Part shown: one piece after another, positions 17,547 to 26,565 of the stretch
Layout: every line of letters starts with the position of its first letter
Position numbering within the stretch: the first letter of the stretch is position 1
From: Bacteroidia bacterium
GTDB lineage: Bacteria > Bacteroidota > Bacteroidia > B-17B0 > Aurantibacillaceae
Assembly: GCA_016787785.1 (NCBI GenBank)
Contig: JAEUTO010000006.1
Coordinates: 124,001-188,000, forward strand
Direction of reading: 5' to 3'
Length of the DNA: 64,000 bases
Notes under the pieces: model-generated
Told to the model about the DNA's origin: nothing
What the model saw: only the letters and a program-made list of their open reading frames with translations
The model's database searches: none
Translations under genes and position numbers: made by a program

Positions 17547-19808
17547 TTATATTTTTACACCAATTACGCAAATATCGTCAACCTGCTCTAAATTCCCTTG
17601 CCAGGTGATAATGGCATCGGCCAATATTTTTTTCTGTTCTTCTAACGGTTTGGTTGCCATTGCTAAAATATGGCCCGTTAATTGTTTGTACTTGAATTTT
17701 TTTCCTTTTGGTCCGCCAAACTGATCGTAGTATCCATCGGAGAACATATATAACACGTCGGCCTGTTTGATATCTATTTCTTCCTGCATGAATAACTTAC
17801 AGGTGCTATCCTGTATGCCGCCAATGGCATGCTTATTGGGCTTTAATTCGATCAATTCATTATTACGCCTTATAACCAATGGGCGGTTGGCTCCGGCGTA
17901 TGCTAATTTATTTTGCGCTTTATCTATCACGCAAATTACCATATCCATTCCATCATTATTCGCTTCTTTGCTGTCTCTTTTATTTAAGGCGCTGGTAACA
18001 CGTTTATCCAGTATGTTCAATATTTTACCCGGAGCAGTTACTCCTTCTTCTAAAATTATTTGATTTAATAAATTATGTCCAAGAATAGACATAAAAGCGC
18101 CTGGCACACCATGCCCGGTGCAATCGCCAACAACAATAATTGTTTTATCTGCTACCTTTTCGAACCAATAAAAATCGCCGCTTACAATGTCTTTTGGACG
18201 AAACAGAACGAACGATTCTGCAAAAAAAGTATTTAGCAGATCTGTCTCAGGAAAAACCGCTTCCTGTAAACGTTTAGCGTATTGAATACTATCTGTTATA
18301 TCTTTATTTTTTTCTTTTATAACAGCGTTTTGATAATTTATTTCGCCAACTTGTTTAGACAATAGTCTGCTCGTTTTGCGCTTATTTATAAAGGCAACAA
18401 TAGAAATACCGGCAATAATTAAAACCAAAATGCAACCAATGATCAGGGCGTTACGCTGAGTTGCCTGCTGTTTAACAATAGCGTTGCTTTTATCTAATTC
18501 TACTTTTTGCAAAGCAATTTCTTTTTCCTTTTTTTCGGTGTCATATTGCTTTTCGAGTGTATGCAGATATTCTACATTACTGGCGTTGCTCAAACTGTCG
18601 CTTAAACTCCGATGCTCTAGTAATAAATTAAAGGCAGATTTGTAGTCGCCAAGATCGGAGTAGGCAAAGGCCATAGATTGCGTGATCTCAGATTTATTTA
18701 AAAGCTGTTTGGTTTCAACCTTTAAGGCCGCCTCCATGGCTTTCTTAAAATACTCAAGGGCTTTTTTAGGATTACCTGTTTTGGAGTAAAGGTCTCCCAA
18801 ATTCCTTAAAGTTGCCGCGCTGCTTTCATCCTCACCAATTTCTTTGAAGATATCAAGTGCACGTTCGCAACTGGCAATTGCTTCTTTATAATTTTTTCGA
18901 TCTGAATGGTTTGCAGAAAGGTTGCTGTACATTAAACCCAACATTCTGAAATTCTTTTGTTCTTTGAAAAGTTCAATAGCATTGTTTAAATAGATCAATT
19001 CTTTATCCAGATCACCTTTTGTACCGTACATACTGGCGCACAAATAAAGCGCTTCAGCCTCCAATGCTTTATTTTTTATATCGCGCGAGAGTTTTAATTC
19101 CTTTTCGTAATAATCCAATGCTTTATCGTAAAAATTTTGTTGTTTAAATACAGAGCCAATAAAATGAAGCAAATGACCGTATTCTACAGTTTCCCATTTG
19201 TTTTTTTCGAACAAACGTTGCGCCTGGATATAATGATCCATCGCTACTTTATAATCACCAATATCATAATGCGCGCGGCCTTTTTTCATTAAGATATCGC
19301 TGAGCAATTTTTCATCACCGGTTTTAGCTACCGTTAATGCGCTATCAAAATAAGCGATGCTTTGTTTTGAGAAATCTTCGCTTTGTAACAGATTGGCAAT
19401 ACGGCAATAAAAAACTGCCTGGTACTCAATGTTCTTTTCTTTTTTTGTTAAAGCTAAACCTGTATTCCAAAATTCTCGGGCTTTTTGAAGCATTGCATTG
19501 GCATTACAAATTCTGCCGGCTTTATCATACGATCTAAAAATGAAAGCGTTATTTGAAACGGAATTAAGCGCGTAAACAACTTTTTTAATTTCGTGCATGC
19601 CCTTAATGGTATCCTCCTGCATAAGCAGGTTGGCAATTTTTAATTGCGCGTTAATTTTTATGGTATCACTTTTGGAAGTTTTAATAATGGTGTAAAGCGA
19701 ATCTATTTTACGGCCATTATCAGCAGATAATTTAAAGCAACAAAAAAATGCCATTAGCCCGAATAAAAGACGGAGGATCGATCTGGTATTAATGAAACCT
19801 AAAAGCAT
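17547..19808 (-). CDS. TPR-containing SpoIIE-type serine/threonine phosphatase
   Basis: The 753-residue protein has an N-terminal signal or anchor (LLFGLMAFFCCFKLSA), about eight tetratricopeptide repeats (for example GDYKVAMDHYIQAQRLF and GNPKKALEYFKKAMEAAL), one transmembrane helix near residues 445-467 (IIGCILVLIIAGISIVAF), a coiled-coil linker (KEKNKDITDSIQYAKRLQEA) and a PP2C/SpoIIE domain to the end. The phosphatase motifs are visible: PKDIVSGDFYW, VVGDCTGHGVPGAFMS, and DVLYMFSDGYYDQFGG with metal-binding aspartates. The periplasmic repeats would sense a partner and the cytoplasmic phosphatase would act on a phosphoprotein such as an anti-sigma antagonist; the target is not known. A weak promoter (TATCTTCG on the minus strand at 19824-19831) precedes it. 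Confidence 0.9.
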   Translation of the reverse strand: MLLGFINTRSILRLLFGLMAFFCCFKLSADNGRKIDSLYTIIKTSKSDTIKINAQLKIANLLMQEDTIKGMHEIKKVVYALNSVSNNAFIFRSYDKAGRICNANAMLQKAREFWNTGLALTKKEKNIEYQAVFYCRIANLLQSEDFSKQSIAYFDSALTVAKTGDEKLLSDILMKKGRAHYDIGDYKVAMDHYIQAQRLFEKNKWETVEYGHLLHFIGSVFKQQNFYDKALDYYEKELKLSRDIKNKALEAEALYLCASMYGTKGDLDKELIYLNNAIELFKEQKNFRMLGLMYSNLSANHSDRKNYKEAIASCERALDIFKEIGEDESSAATLRNLGDLYSKTGNPKKALEYFKKAMEAALKVETKQLLNKSEITQSMAFAYSDLGDYKSAFNLLLEHRSLSDSLSNASNVEYLHTLEKQYDTEKKEKEIALQKVELDKSNAIVKQQATQRNALIIGCILVLIIAGISIVAFINKRKTSRLLSKQVGEINYQNAVIKEKNKDITDSIQYAKRLQEAVFPETDLLNTFFAESFVLFRPKDIVSGDFYWFEKVADKTIIVVGDCTGHGVPGAFMSILGHNLLNQIILEEGVTAPGKILNILDKRVTSALNKRDSKEANNDGMDMVICVIDKAQNKLAYAGANRPLVIRRNNELIELKPNKHAIGGIQDSTCKLFMQEEIDIKQADVLYMFSDGYYDQFGGPKGKKFKYKQLTGHILAMATKPLEEQKKILADAIITWQGNLEQVDDICVIGVKI

Positions 19809-19865
19809 TTTGATTTTGTGTAACGAAGATAATAAAATTTATCGAATTGCAATAGAATTGGGCTT

Positions 19866-20546
19866 TTAGCGCAGGTTACAAGCGAGAAAGAGGCTTGTGG
19901 TTAAATTCAGTCTGGTGCCTGTGTAATCAGGAGATTCGAAGTATTGCTTTACACCAAGAATAAGATATTTTTTAGAAGATATTTTAAAGGCCTGACTAAT
20001 TTCAAAGTTCAATGATACGTACATTTTAGATATTACATTGTATGCACTTTCTTCTGAATCTGTTGCAATGCCCTGTGAAAAATTATGACGTTTGATGTTT
20101 CCTTTGGCATATATCAGGTAACCCAGGTTAAAGCCGCCGCCAAAAACAAAATTCTTATGTTTGCCATAGCGTCTTTGTGGAGATACGCCCAACCCTAACC
20201 TGCAAAATTCAAAATCACCAGAAACAGAGCTGCCGCCACCGCGACCACCATTATAGCTATAACCATGCCCTCTGCGGTAATCAAAACTCGCAGTGAAAGC
20301 TGTCATCCAATTTGTATCTACTGGCATCAAAAATCTGTAAAATAAATTGTAGTTGGGAGTTTTGTAGGTGGCACTACTTTCAGCATGGCCTTCGTATTTA
20401 GCTGTATTTGGCGTGCGCTGAATGGCATAACCAATAATATGCTTAGGTTTTCTTAATAAACTATCTTGTGAAAAAGCTGTTTTATTAAACCCTATTATAA
20501 ATAACAAGAAAAATAGTAAGATATAGTAATGGGTTATTTTTTTCAT
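19866..20546 (-). CDS. Secreted protein, probable small outer-membrane beta-barrel
   Basis: I do not recognise a named family. The 226-residue protein has a clear signal peptide (ILLFFLLFIIGFNKTAFSQ). The remainder is rich in aromatic residues and glycine in alternating patterns (NYNLFYRFLMPVD, AFTASFDYRRGHGYSY, NFVFGGGFNLGYLIY, KMYVSLNFEISQAF, LNLTTSLFLACNLR) as in outer-membrane beta strands, ending in a strand with a terminal aromatic-poor LR. A glycine and serine-rich loop (NGGRGGGSSVSG) sits near residue 105. It lies 25 bases after the TPR protein gene, in the same direction as icmF and that gene, and is probably co-transcribed with them. Confidence 0.7.
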   Translation of the reverse strand: MKKITHYYILLFFLLFIIGFNKTAFSQDSLLRKPKHIIGYAIQRTPNTAKYEGHAESSATYKTPNYNLFYRFLMPVDTNWMTAFTASFDYRRGHGYSYNGGRGGGSSVSGDFEFCRLGLGVSPQRRYGKHKNFVFGGGFNLGYLIYAKGNIKRHNFSQGIATDSEESAYNVISKMYVSLNFEISQAFKISSKKYLILGVKQYFESPDYTGTRLNLTTSLFLACNLR

Positions 20547-20571
20547 CTATTGAGCTTTGGCAAGATAAACA

Positions 20572-21990
20572 TTAAATGTCTTTTTTCAAGCGATCCAAAT
20601 TTTTAGTAATATAGCTTTCCTTTGGTAAATGTGCGTTTTGGATGCGTTGAGCATATTTTATCGAGTCGATGATCTCTTTTTGTTTGTGTTCAATGATCCG
20701 GTTTTTCACCTCTACTTCCCGTTTTTTAGCAGAAATAAGTTCGCTTGTTTTACGTTTCCTAACATAGCTGTAAATGGCAATAACAAGGGAGATCAAAGAC
20801 ACAATTACGATCAATATCAAAAGTATATTTACTTTTTTTTGATTTCTTCTTTGGCTGTTCAATAAAGAGATCTCTTGGTCCTTTTTTTCTGTGTTATGTA
20901 CCGCATTTACTTCAGCTAATTTATCTTCAAGGTTTAATTTGTAAAGCGAATCTTTTAATTCATTAGCAGTATAAATATTCTCCATTGCTTCGTCATATCT
21001 CTTTTCCTTTAATAGAGGCCTGCTAATTTCCAAATGCAAATCAATTTGTTTTGATAGTTCGCCGCTCTCTTTTGCATAGGTTAGTGCTGAATCCAGATAA
21101 ACAATTGCTTCTTTGGTTTTACCATCGTTTTTAAGTAGAATGCCATAATTTCCAAATGCCGCAATTTTAAAATAATTACTTAACTCATATTTACTTATTA
21201 GCGCCCTTGCTTCTGCATTGTATTTTTTTGCAGACTGAATATTTTCTAGCGCCAGATATTGTTGGCAAATACTATTACAAATGGTGGTAAGGTCAGAAAA
21301 ATTATTTTGGCGTTTGGCAATGTTATAGGCCGTCATGTACATAAAAAGCGCTTCTTTGGTTTTATGCTGATAGCCCAAAGTGTTGGCAAGGTTCGCAGCA
21401 ATGCTATAATAAAGTGTTTCGTCTTTAAGCTCGCGCGCTATTTTTAATCCGTTGGCGTAATATCTCGCTGCGTCAGTAAAATCTTTAGTGTTATAAAATA
21501 AAATGCCAAGGCTATTGTATGTTTTGCTTAAACCAACAAGATAATTAATAGCAATAAATTTTTTTTCTGCCTTTAAAAAATAATGAATGGCTTTATCGTT
21601 TAATCCTTTTTCAGAATAAATGGTACCCAGGTTGGCATAAGAGCGGCCAAGACCTTCAGGGTCGTCGATCTCTAATTGAATTTCAAGTGCTTTAGATTGG
21701 TATGCCTCTGCAGAATCATTATTGCCAAGAAAATAATAAGCAGAGCCTAAGGTATTGCTAGCCTTACCTATAAATTTTTTATTGTTGCTTTGTGTAGCAA
21801 GGTCGAGTGCTTTTATTGCAAATTTTAAACCCTCTGCCGGATTTTTAGAGAATTGTTCTCTTGCCAATTCTATGTTCTCAGATACGGCAAGGGTATCTGA
21901 TTGAGCTCCTAGCAATAAATTCAAAAATAAAAAAGTGCTTACGAAAAGCACTTTTTTAAAGATGATTTTATATTTTTTTAAACTAGTCAT
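20572..21990 (-). CDS. TPR transmembrane protein ending at the SpoIIE linker (no phosphatase domain)
   Basis: The 472-residue protein has an N-terminal hydrophobic segment (VLFVSTFLFLNLLLGAQS), about seven tetratricopeptide repeats (for example GLNDKAIHYFLKAEKKF), a transmembrane helix near residues 390-410 (ILLILIVIVSLISLVIAIYSYV) and the linker KQKEIIDSIKYAQRIQNAHLP. That linker is nearly the same as the one leading into the phosphatase of the neighbouring 753-residue protein (KDITDSIQYAKRLQEAVFP). Here the chain stops about 15 residues later. The start overlaps the icmF stop by one base (TAATG), so translation is coupled. It could be a natural short form that competes for ligands or partners, or a deletion product; the clean stop and intact frame favour a functional protein. 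Confidence 0.85.
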   Translation of the reverse strand: MTSLKKYKIIFKKVLFVSTFLFLNLLLGAQSDTLAVSENIELAREQFSKNPAEGLKFAIKALDLATQSNNKKFIGKASNTLGSAYYFLGNNDSAEAYQSKALEIQLEIDDPEGLGRSYANLGTIYSEKGLNDKAIHYFLKAEKKFIAINYLVGLSKTYNSLGILFYNTKDFTDAARYYANGLKIARELKDETLYYSIAANLANTLGYQHKTKEALFMYMTAYNIAKRQNNFSDLTTICNSICQQYLALENIQSAKKYNAEARALISKYELSNYFKIAAFGNYGILLKNDGKTKEAIVYLDSALTYAKESGELSKQIDLHLEISRPLLKEKRYDEAMENIYTANELKDSLYKLNLEDKLAEVNAVHNTEKKDQEISLLNSQRRNQKKVNILLILIVIVSLISLVIAIYSYVRKRKTSELISAKKREVEVKNRIIEHKQKEIIDSIKYAQRIQNAHLPKESYITKNLDRLKKDI

Positions 21991-24900
21991 TACATATTTC
22001 TTCTATACTGTCCACCAACCTCAAAAAGCGCGTTGGTAATTTGCCCTAACGAACAATATTTTACAGCTTCCATTAAGCCGTTAAATAAATTTTCGTTTTG
22101 TATGGCTGCACGTTGCAACTCTTTTAAAATAGCAGCGCTTTTATCTTTATGCGTTTCCCATAAATTATTACGCGTATTAATTTGATCTTCTTTTTCTTCG
22201 GTGGTTGAACGAATTACTTCGCGCGGTAAAACAGTTGGACTGCCTTTTGAACTTAAGAATGTATTTACACCGATCAATGGATATTCGCCATTGTGTTTTA
22301 AAGTTTCGTAATACAAACTTTCTTCCTGGATCTTACTGCGTTGGTACATAGTTTCCATAGCGCCTAAAACCCCACCACGTTCTGTAATGCGATCGAATTC
22401 GCTTAACACAGCTTCTTCAACAAGATCAGTTAATTCTTCAATAATAAAAGCGCCTTGTAAAGGGTTTTCATTTTTTGCTAAACCTAATTCGCGATTAATA
22501 ATTAATTGAATGGCCATTGCACGGCGAACAGATTCTTCTGTTGGTGTTGTAATGGCTTCGTCGTATGCGTTTGTGTGTAATGAATTACAATTATCGTAGA
22601 TCGCATACAATGCTTGTAAGGTTGTGCGAATATCATTAAAATCAATTTCCTGCGCATGTAAAGAGCGGCCAGAAGTTTGAATATGATACTTCAACATCTG
22701 ACTTCTTTCGTTGCCACCGTATTTTTGTTTCATGGCCTTAGCCCAGATACGACGGGATACGCGACCGATAACAGAATACTCAGGATCTATACCGTTACTA
22801 AAAAAGAAAGATAAGTTCGGCGCAAAATCATTGATGTTCATGCCGCGACTTAAATAATATTCTACAAAGGTAAAACCGTTAGATAAAGTAAAGGCCAATT
22901 GTGAAATAGGATTCGCTCCCGCTTCAGCAATGTGATACCCACTAATAGAAACGGAATAAAAATTACGTACGTTGTTATCTATAAAATACTGTTGCACATC
23001 ACCCATCACACGCAAACTAAATTCGGTGCTGAATATACAGGTGTTTTGCGCCTGATCTTCTTTTAAAATATCTGCCTGCACTGTTCCACGAACCTGTGCC
23101 AGCGTATTTGTTTTTATTTTTTCGTACACATCTTTTGGCAACACCATGTCGCCGGTAACACCCAGCAACATTAAACCTAAGCCATTGTTGCCTTCCGGTA
23201 ATTCATCCAAATTATATTTCGGACGTTTTGTGCCTTTAGCTTTATAAATGTCTGCTATTTTTTTCTCGATCTCTTTTTCGAGTTTATTTTCTTTAATGTA
23301 TAATTCGCATTGTTGATCAATAGCAGCATTCATAAAAAATGCAGCAATGGTTGCAGCCGGTCCATTAATGGTCATCGAAACCGAGGTCTTTGGATCTGCT
23401 AAATTAAATCCGCTGTATAATTTTTTAGCATCATCTAAACAACAAACACTAACGCCGCTGTTTCCAACCTTACCATAAATATCCGGACGGTGATCAGGAT
23501 CATTACCATAAAGTGTTACGCTGTCAAAAGCGGTACTTAAACGCGCTGCAGGCAATCCTTTACTTACATAGTGAAAACGTTTGTTGGTCCTTTCGGGTCC
23601 ACCTTCACCGGCAAACATACGCGTAGGGTCTTCGCCCTCACGTTTAAAAGGGTAGATACCTGAAGTGTAAGGAAACTCTCCCGGGAAATTTTCGCGTAAG
23701 CTCCATTTTAAAATGTCGCCCCAGCCGGTATATTTTGGAACCGATACTTTTGGAATTTGTGAATGCGATAAACTTTCGTAATGCGTTTTAATTTTTATTT
23801 CTTTATCACGTACTTTAAAAATATAATATTCGTTTTGATATTGTTTTTTCTTGTCTTCGAATGTTTCTAAAGTTTTTAAATTACGCGGATCAAGGTCTAA
23901 ACGAATTAATTCAGATTGTTCTTCCAATGATTTAATGATACGATCTTTATCGTCCATTTTAGAAGTTTTTAAAGTATCGATGGTATTGCGAATACTTTGT
24001 AACTTAATGGCAATGGTGGCCTGATCGTTGGTCCACTTATCATAATTACGCGAAGCTTCAGAAATTTCACTTAAATAACGTGTACGGTTTGGCGGAATGA
24101 TATAGATCTTCTCGCTCATTTCGTTGGTCATTTTAAAACTTGATTTTAGATCGGTGCCTGTTTTATCAACCAATTTATCCATCAAAGCTTTGTACAAGGT
24201 GTTTGTTCCCGGATCATTAAATTGCGAAGCAATAGTTCCGTAAACAGGAAGATCTTCATCTTTTGCTTCCCACAAATTATGGTTGCGCTTGTATTGTTTT
24301 TTTACATCGCGCAATGCATCTAGGGCGCCACGTTTATCAAATTTATTGATGGCAACAATATCGGCAAACTCCAACATGTCAATTTTTTCTAATTGAGATG
24401 CAGCACCAAATTCAGGAGTCATGATGTAAAGACTCATATTACTGTGCTCAATAATTTCTGTATCACTTTGCCCTATACCTGCAGTTTCAATGATAACCAG
24501 ATCAAATCCTGACACTTTTAAAATATCAATAGCATCTTGCACATATTTACTTAATGCTAAATTACTTTGACGTGTTGCAAGGGAACGCATGTATACCCGC
24601 GAATTTTTAATGGAGTTCATGCGGATCCGATCTCCCAATAAAGCACCGCCTGTTTTACGTTTGCTTGGATCAACAGAAACGATGCCAATTTTCTTTTCAG
24701 GAAAATCTAATAAAAAACGACGTACTAATTCATCTACCAAAGAAGATTTACCTGCACCACCGGTTCCTGTTATACCAATAACCGGAACTTTTGATGCTTT
24801 TGCTTCTTTGCGAATGGGATCTAATACCGCTTTACTCTCTTCATTAAAATTTTCTGCCGCAGAGATTAATTTGGCAATAGATTTATGATCTTTTTCTTTT

Positions 24901-25373
24901 AAATGTTTTGCTTCGCCGTTTAAATTTGCACCTGTTGCATAATCACTTTGTTTTAATACATCGTTTATCATGCCTTGCAAACCCATTGTACGTCCATCAT
25001 CCGGATGATAAATTCTTGTTATGCCATAATTATGGAGGTCTTCAATTTCTGATGGCAAAATAGTACCACCGCCGCCGCCGAATATTTTTATATGTCCGCA
25101 GCCACGTTCTTTTAAAAGATCGTACATGTATTTAAAATACTCATTATGGCCACCCTGGTAACTTGTAATGGCTATAGCGTTTGCATCTTCCTGTATGGCG
25201 CAATCAACAATTTCCTGCACGCTACGGTCGTGGCCCAGGTGGATAATTTCAGCACCTGTGCTTTGCATTACACGGCGCATGATATTAATAGCAGCATCGT
25301 GGCCATCGAATAAGGCAGCTGCAGTAACAATACGAATTTTATGTTTGGTTTGGTATGGAACAGTTTCGATCAT
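21990..25373 (-). CDS. icmF: Fused isobutyryl-CoA mutase (B12-binding, G-protein chaperone and mutase in one chain)
   Basis: IcmF interconverts isobutyryl-CoA and n-butyryl-CoA with adenosylcobalamin. The chain has an N-terminal B12-binding domain ([15 protein letters not shown]; the histidine is the lower cobalt ligand), a MeaI-like GTPase domain ([16 protein letters not shown] near residue 200, later [26 protein letters not shown]) and a mutase TIM barrel ([20 protein letters not shown]). Two residues that separate isobutyryl- from methylmalonyl-CoA mutases can be read: Phe587 in MFAGEG and Gln776 in QAQNTCIF. I chose the ATG at 25373, giving 1127 residues, over the one at 25406: family proteins begin close to this point, and a promoter -7 box covers 25395-25402. 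The TPR gene overlaps its stop by one base. Confidence 0.93.
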   Translation of the reverse strand: MIETVPYQTKHKIRIVTAAALFDGHDAAINIMRRVMQSTGAEIIHLGHDRSVQEIVDCAIQEDANAIAITSYQGGHNEYFKYMYDLLKERGCGHIKIFGGGGGTILPSEIEDLHNYGITRIYHPDDGRTMGLQGMINDVLKQSDYATGANLNGEAKHLKEKDHKSIAKLISAAENFNEESKAVLDPIRKEAKASKVPVIGITGTGGAGKSSLVDELVRRFLLDFPEKKIGIVSVDPSKRKTGGALLGDRIRMNSIKNSRVYMRSLATRQSNLALSKYVQDAIDILKVSGFDLVIIETAGIGQSDTEIIEHSNMSLYIMTPEFGAASQLEKIDMLEFADIVAINKFDKRGALDALRDVKKQYKRNHNLWEAKDEDLPVYGTIASQFNDPGTNTLYKALMDKLVDKTGTDLKSSFKMTNEMSEKIYIIPPNRTRYLSEISEASRNYDKWTNDQATIAIKLQSIRNTIDTLKTSKMDDKDRIIKSLEEQSELIRLDLDPRNLKTLETFEDKKKQYQNEYYIFKVRDKEIKIKTHYESLSHSQIPKVSVPKYTGWGDILKWSLRENFPGEFPYTSGIYPFKREGEDPTRMFAGEGGPERTNKRFHYVSKGLPAARLSTAFDSVTLYGNDPDHRPDIYGKVGNSGVSVCCLDDAKKLYSGFNLADPKTSVSMTINGPAATIAAFFMNAAIDQQCELYIKENKLEKEIEKKIADIYKAKGTKRPKYNLDELPEGNNGLGLMLLGVTGDMVLPKDVYEKIKTNTLAQVRGTVQADILKEDQAQNTCIFSTEFSLRVMGDVQQYFIDNNVRNFYSVSISGYHIAEAGANPISQLAFTLSNGFTFVEYYLSRGMNINDFAPNLSFFFSNGIDPEYSVIGRVSRRIWAKAMKQKYGGNERSQMLKYHIQTSGRSLHAQEIDFNDIRTTLQALYAIYDNCNSLHTNAYDEAITTPTEESVRRAMAIQLIINRELGLAKNENPLQGAFIIEELTDLVEEAVLSEFDRITERGGVLGAMETMYQRSKIQEESLYYETLKHNGEYPLIGVNTFLSSKGSPTVLPREVIRSTTEEKEDQINTRNNLWETHKDKSAAILKELQRAAIQNENLFNGLMEAVKYCSLGQITNALFEVGGQYRRNM

Positions 25374-25394
25374 AATAGAAGTAAAATTGAGCCA

Positions 25395-25425
25395 TAAAGC
25401 TAGCATTTTTACGCTATTTTTTCAA
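25395..25425 (-). promoter_or_regulatory. icmF promoter
   Basis: On the minus strand, TTGA (25425-25422), 19 bases, then TAGCTTTA (25402-25395), one mismatch to TAnnTTTG. The predicted transcript would begin near 25389, downstream of the ATG at 25406, which supports the start at 25373. Confidence 0.5.
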
Positions 25426-25461
25426 TTTTTTTAGCTAAAAGAAGTGATTAAGCAGTATTAA

Positions 25462-25553
25462 TTAACCGCAAAGGGCACTAAGGAGGCACGAAGAACACCA
25501 AGTGTTTTTCTTTCGCGATCTTTGTGAAAGGACTTTATGGTCTTTGTGGTTAA
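25462..25553. repeat. Intergenic imperfect palindrome B (CACAAAG-type word)
   Basis: TTAACCGCAAAG (25462-25473) is matched by CTTTGTGGTTAA (25542-25553), 11 of 12 bases paired. Inside, variants of one word recur: GCAAAG, CACTAAGG, GCACGAAG in the left arm; CACAAAG, GCGAAAG and ATAAAG in the reverse complement of the right arm. A small central hairpin AACACCAAGTGTT (about 25494-25506) closes it. It lies between the 112-residue membrane protein gene and icmF. Confidence 0.75.
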
Positions 25554-25584
25554 ATTTTTTTCTTTGGGATAGAAAACATGGTTG

Positions 25585-25923
25585 TTATTTAACCTTTTTA
25601 GTTAGCGTTTTCCAGTAAAAAATGCCAACAAAAACAAAGCCAAGTGCAAAGGGAATGGTTGCAAAATATCGGTATTCATTATCGTTAAAAAATTCCATCA
25701 TCATCCAAAAACTATTGGCCATGATCCAAAAGAGGATTGCAGTGTTAATGTAAAAGTCTAACGTGCCCCTTGTTTTATAAATAATATATACTGCCAAAAG
25801 TAGCGTAGGAACCATCATAATTGCTCCCAACCATTTTAATTCCAGCATCCAGCAAGTATCTTTTATAAGCCAGAAGACAACATGCATACTTTCGTATTTG
25901 CGTATTTTATCGAGAAGTTCCAT
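25585..25923 (-). CDS. Small integral membrane protein (112 aa)
   Basis: I do not recognise a family. The protein has about three to four hydrophobic helices: VVFWLIKDTCWMLELKWLG, MMVPTLLLAVYIIY, TAILFWIMANSFWMMMEFF and FATIPFALGFVFVGIFYW. It is unusually rich in tryptophan and methionine and ends with a basic tail (TLTKKVK). It is divergent from the sigma factor gene, with only 58 bases between the starts, so the two could be regulated together. A -7 box lies 11 bases before its ATG. Confidence 0.75.
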   Translation of the reverse strand: MELLDKIRKYESMHVVFWLIKDTCWMLELKWLGAIMMVPTLLLAVYIIYKTRGTLDFYINTAILFWIMANSFWMMMEFFNDNEYRYFATIPFALGFVFVGIFYWKTLTKKVK

Positions 25924-25934
25924 AAAATTTGAGC

Positions 25935-25942
25935 CAAAATTA
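25935..25942 (-). promoter_or_regulatory. -7 box for the 112-aa membrane protein
   Basis: The minus strand reads TAATTTTG, an exact TAnnTTTG match. The predicted transcript start is only a few bases before the ATG at 25923, so the mRNA would be almost leaderless. No good -33 element was seen. Confidence 0.45.
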
Positions 25943-25981
25943 AACTTTTAGTTTATTTTTACATCTAATAATAAAATATTT

Positions 25982-26530
25982 GTGGCCCAGATTGACGATA
26001 AAACCATTTTAGACCTTTTTAAGGACGAAAACACCCGAAATACCGCCTTGAGCCACCTTATTTCGAAATACCAGCAGCGTTTATACTGGCATATCCGTAA
26101 AATTGTAATAGATCACGACGACAGCGACGATGTGCTGCAAAATACCTATATCAAGGTTTGGAAGGGTTTAGAGAATTTTAAAGAAGAAAGTCAGTTGTAT
26201 ACCTGGATGTACAGAATAGCCACCAATGAAGCCCTAACCCTTCTAAAACAGAAGCAAAGGAAGCAAACCACCTCTATCCACCCAATAGAATACCAATTAA
26301 GCAAAAGCCTTGAAAGTGATGTTTATTTTGAGGGAGATGAGGTTCAATTGAAGCTACAACAGGCCATTTTAACACTTCCTGAGAAGCAACGGATAGTGTT
26401 TAACATGCGTTATTACGACGAAACGCCCTACGAGCAGATGTCGGAAATACTTGAAACCTCGGTAGGGGCACTAAAAGCCAGCTACCATATTGCTGCAAAA
26501 AAAATAGAAGAATTTTTAACTACCCGTTAA
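25982..26530 (+). CDS. ECF-type RNA polymerase sigma factor
   Basis: The 182-residue protein has sigma region 2 (ISKYQQRLYWHIRKIV, then DDSDDVLQNTYIKVWKGL and LYTWMYRIATNEALTLLK) and region 4 (LPEKQRIVFNMRYYDETPYE, then SVGALKASYHIAAKKIEEFL) with no region 1.1 or 3, as in extracytoplasmic-function sigma factors. The start codon is GTG at 25982; the reading frame begins with the charged stretch that leads straight into region 2. It heads a group of four same-strand genes (putative anti-sigma factor, Spy-like protein, barrel protein) and presumably activates them and itself. Its target promoter sequence is unknown. Confidence 0.93.
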   Translation: MAQIDDKTILDLFKDENTRNTALSHLISKYQQRLYWHIRKIVIDHDDSDDVLQNTYIKVWKGLENFKEESQLYTWMYRIATNEALTLLKQKQRKQTTSIHPIEYQLSKSLESDVYFEGDEVQLKLQQAILTLPEKQRIVFNMRYYDETPYEQMSEILETSVGALKASYHIAAKKIEEFLTTR

Positions 26531-26565
26531 ACCTTAAGAGAGAAATAGCGTCTATAGATAGTACA

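Noticed and set aside
20547-20571. Frameshifted remnant of a phosphatase domain after the short TPR protein
   Set aside because: The 25-base gap and the next gene show no SpoIIE motifs in any frame, so this is not a simple frameshift.
25374-25406. Upstream in-frame ATG for icmF
   Set aside because: It lies at or before the predicted -7 box (25395-25402) and adds 11 residues before the start typical of the family.
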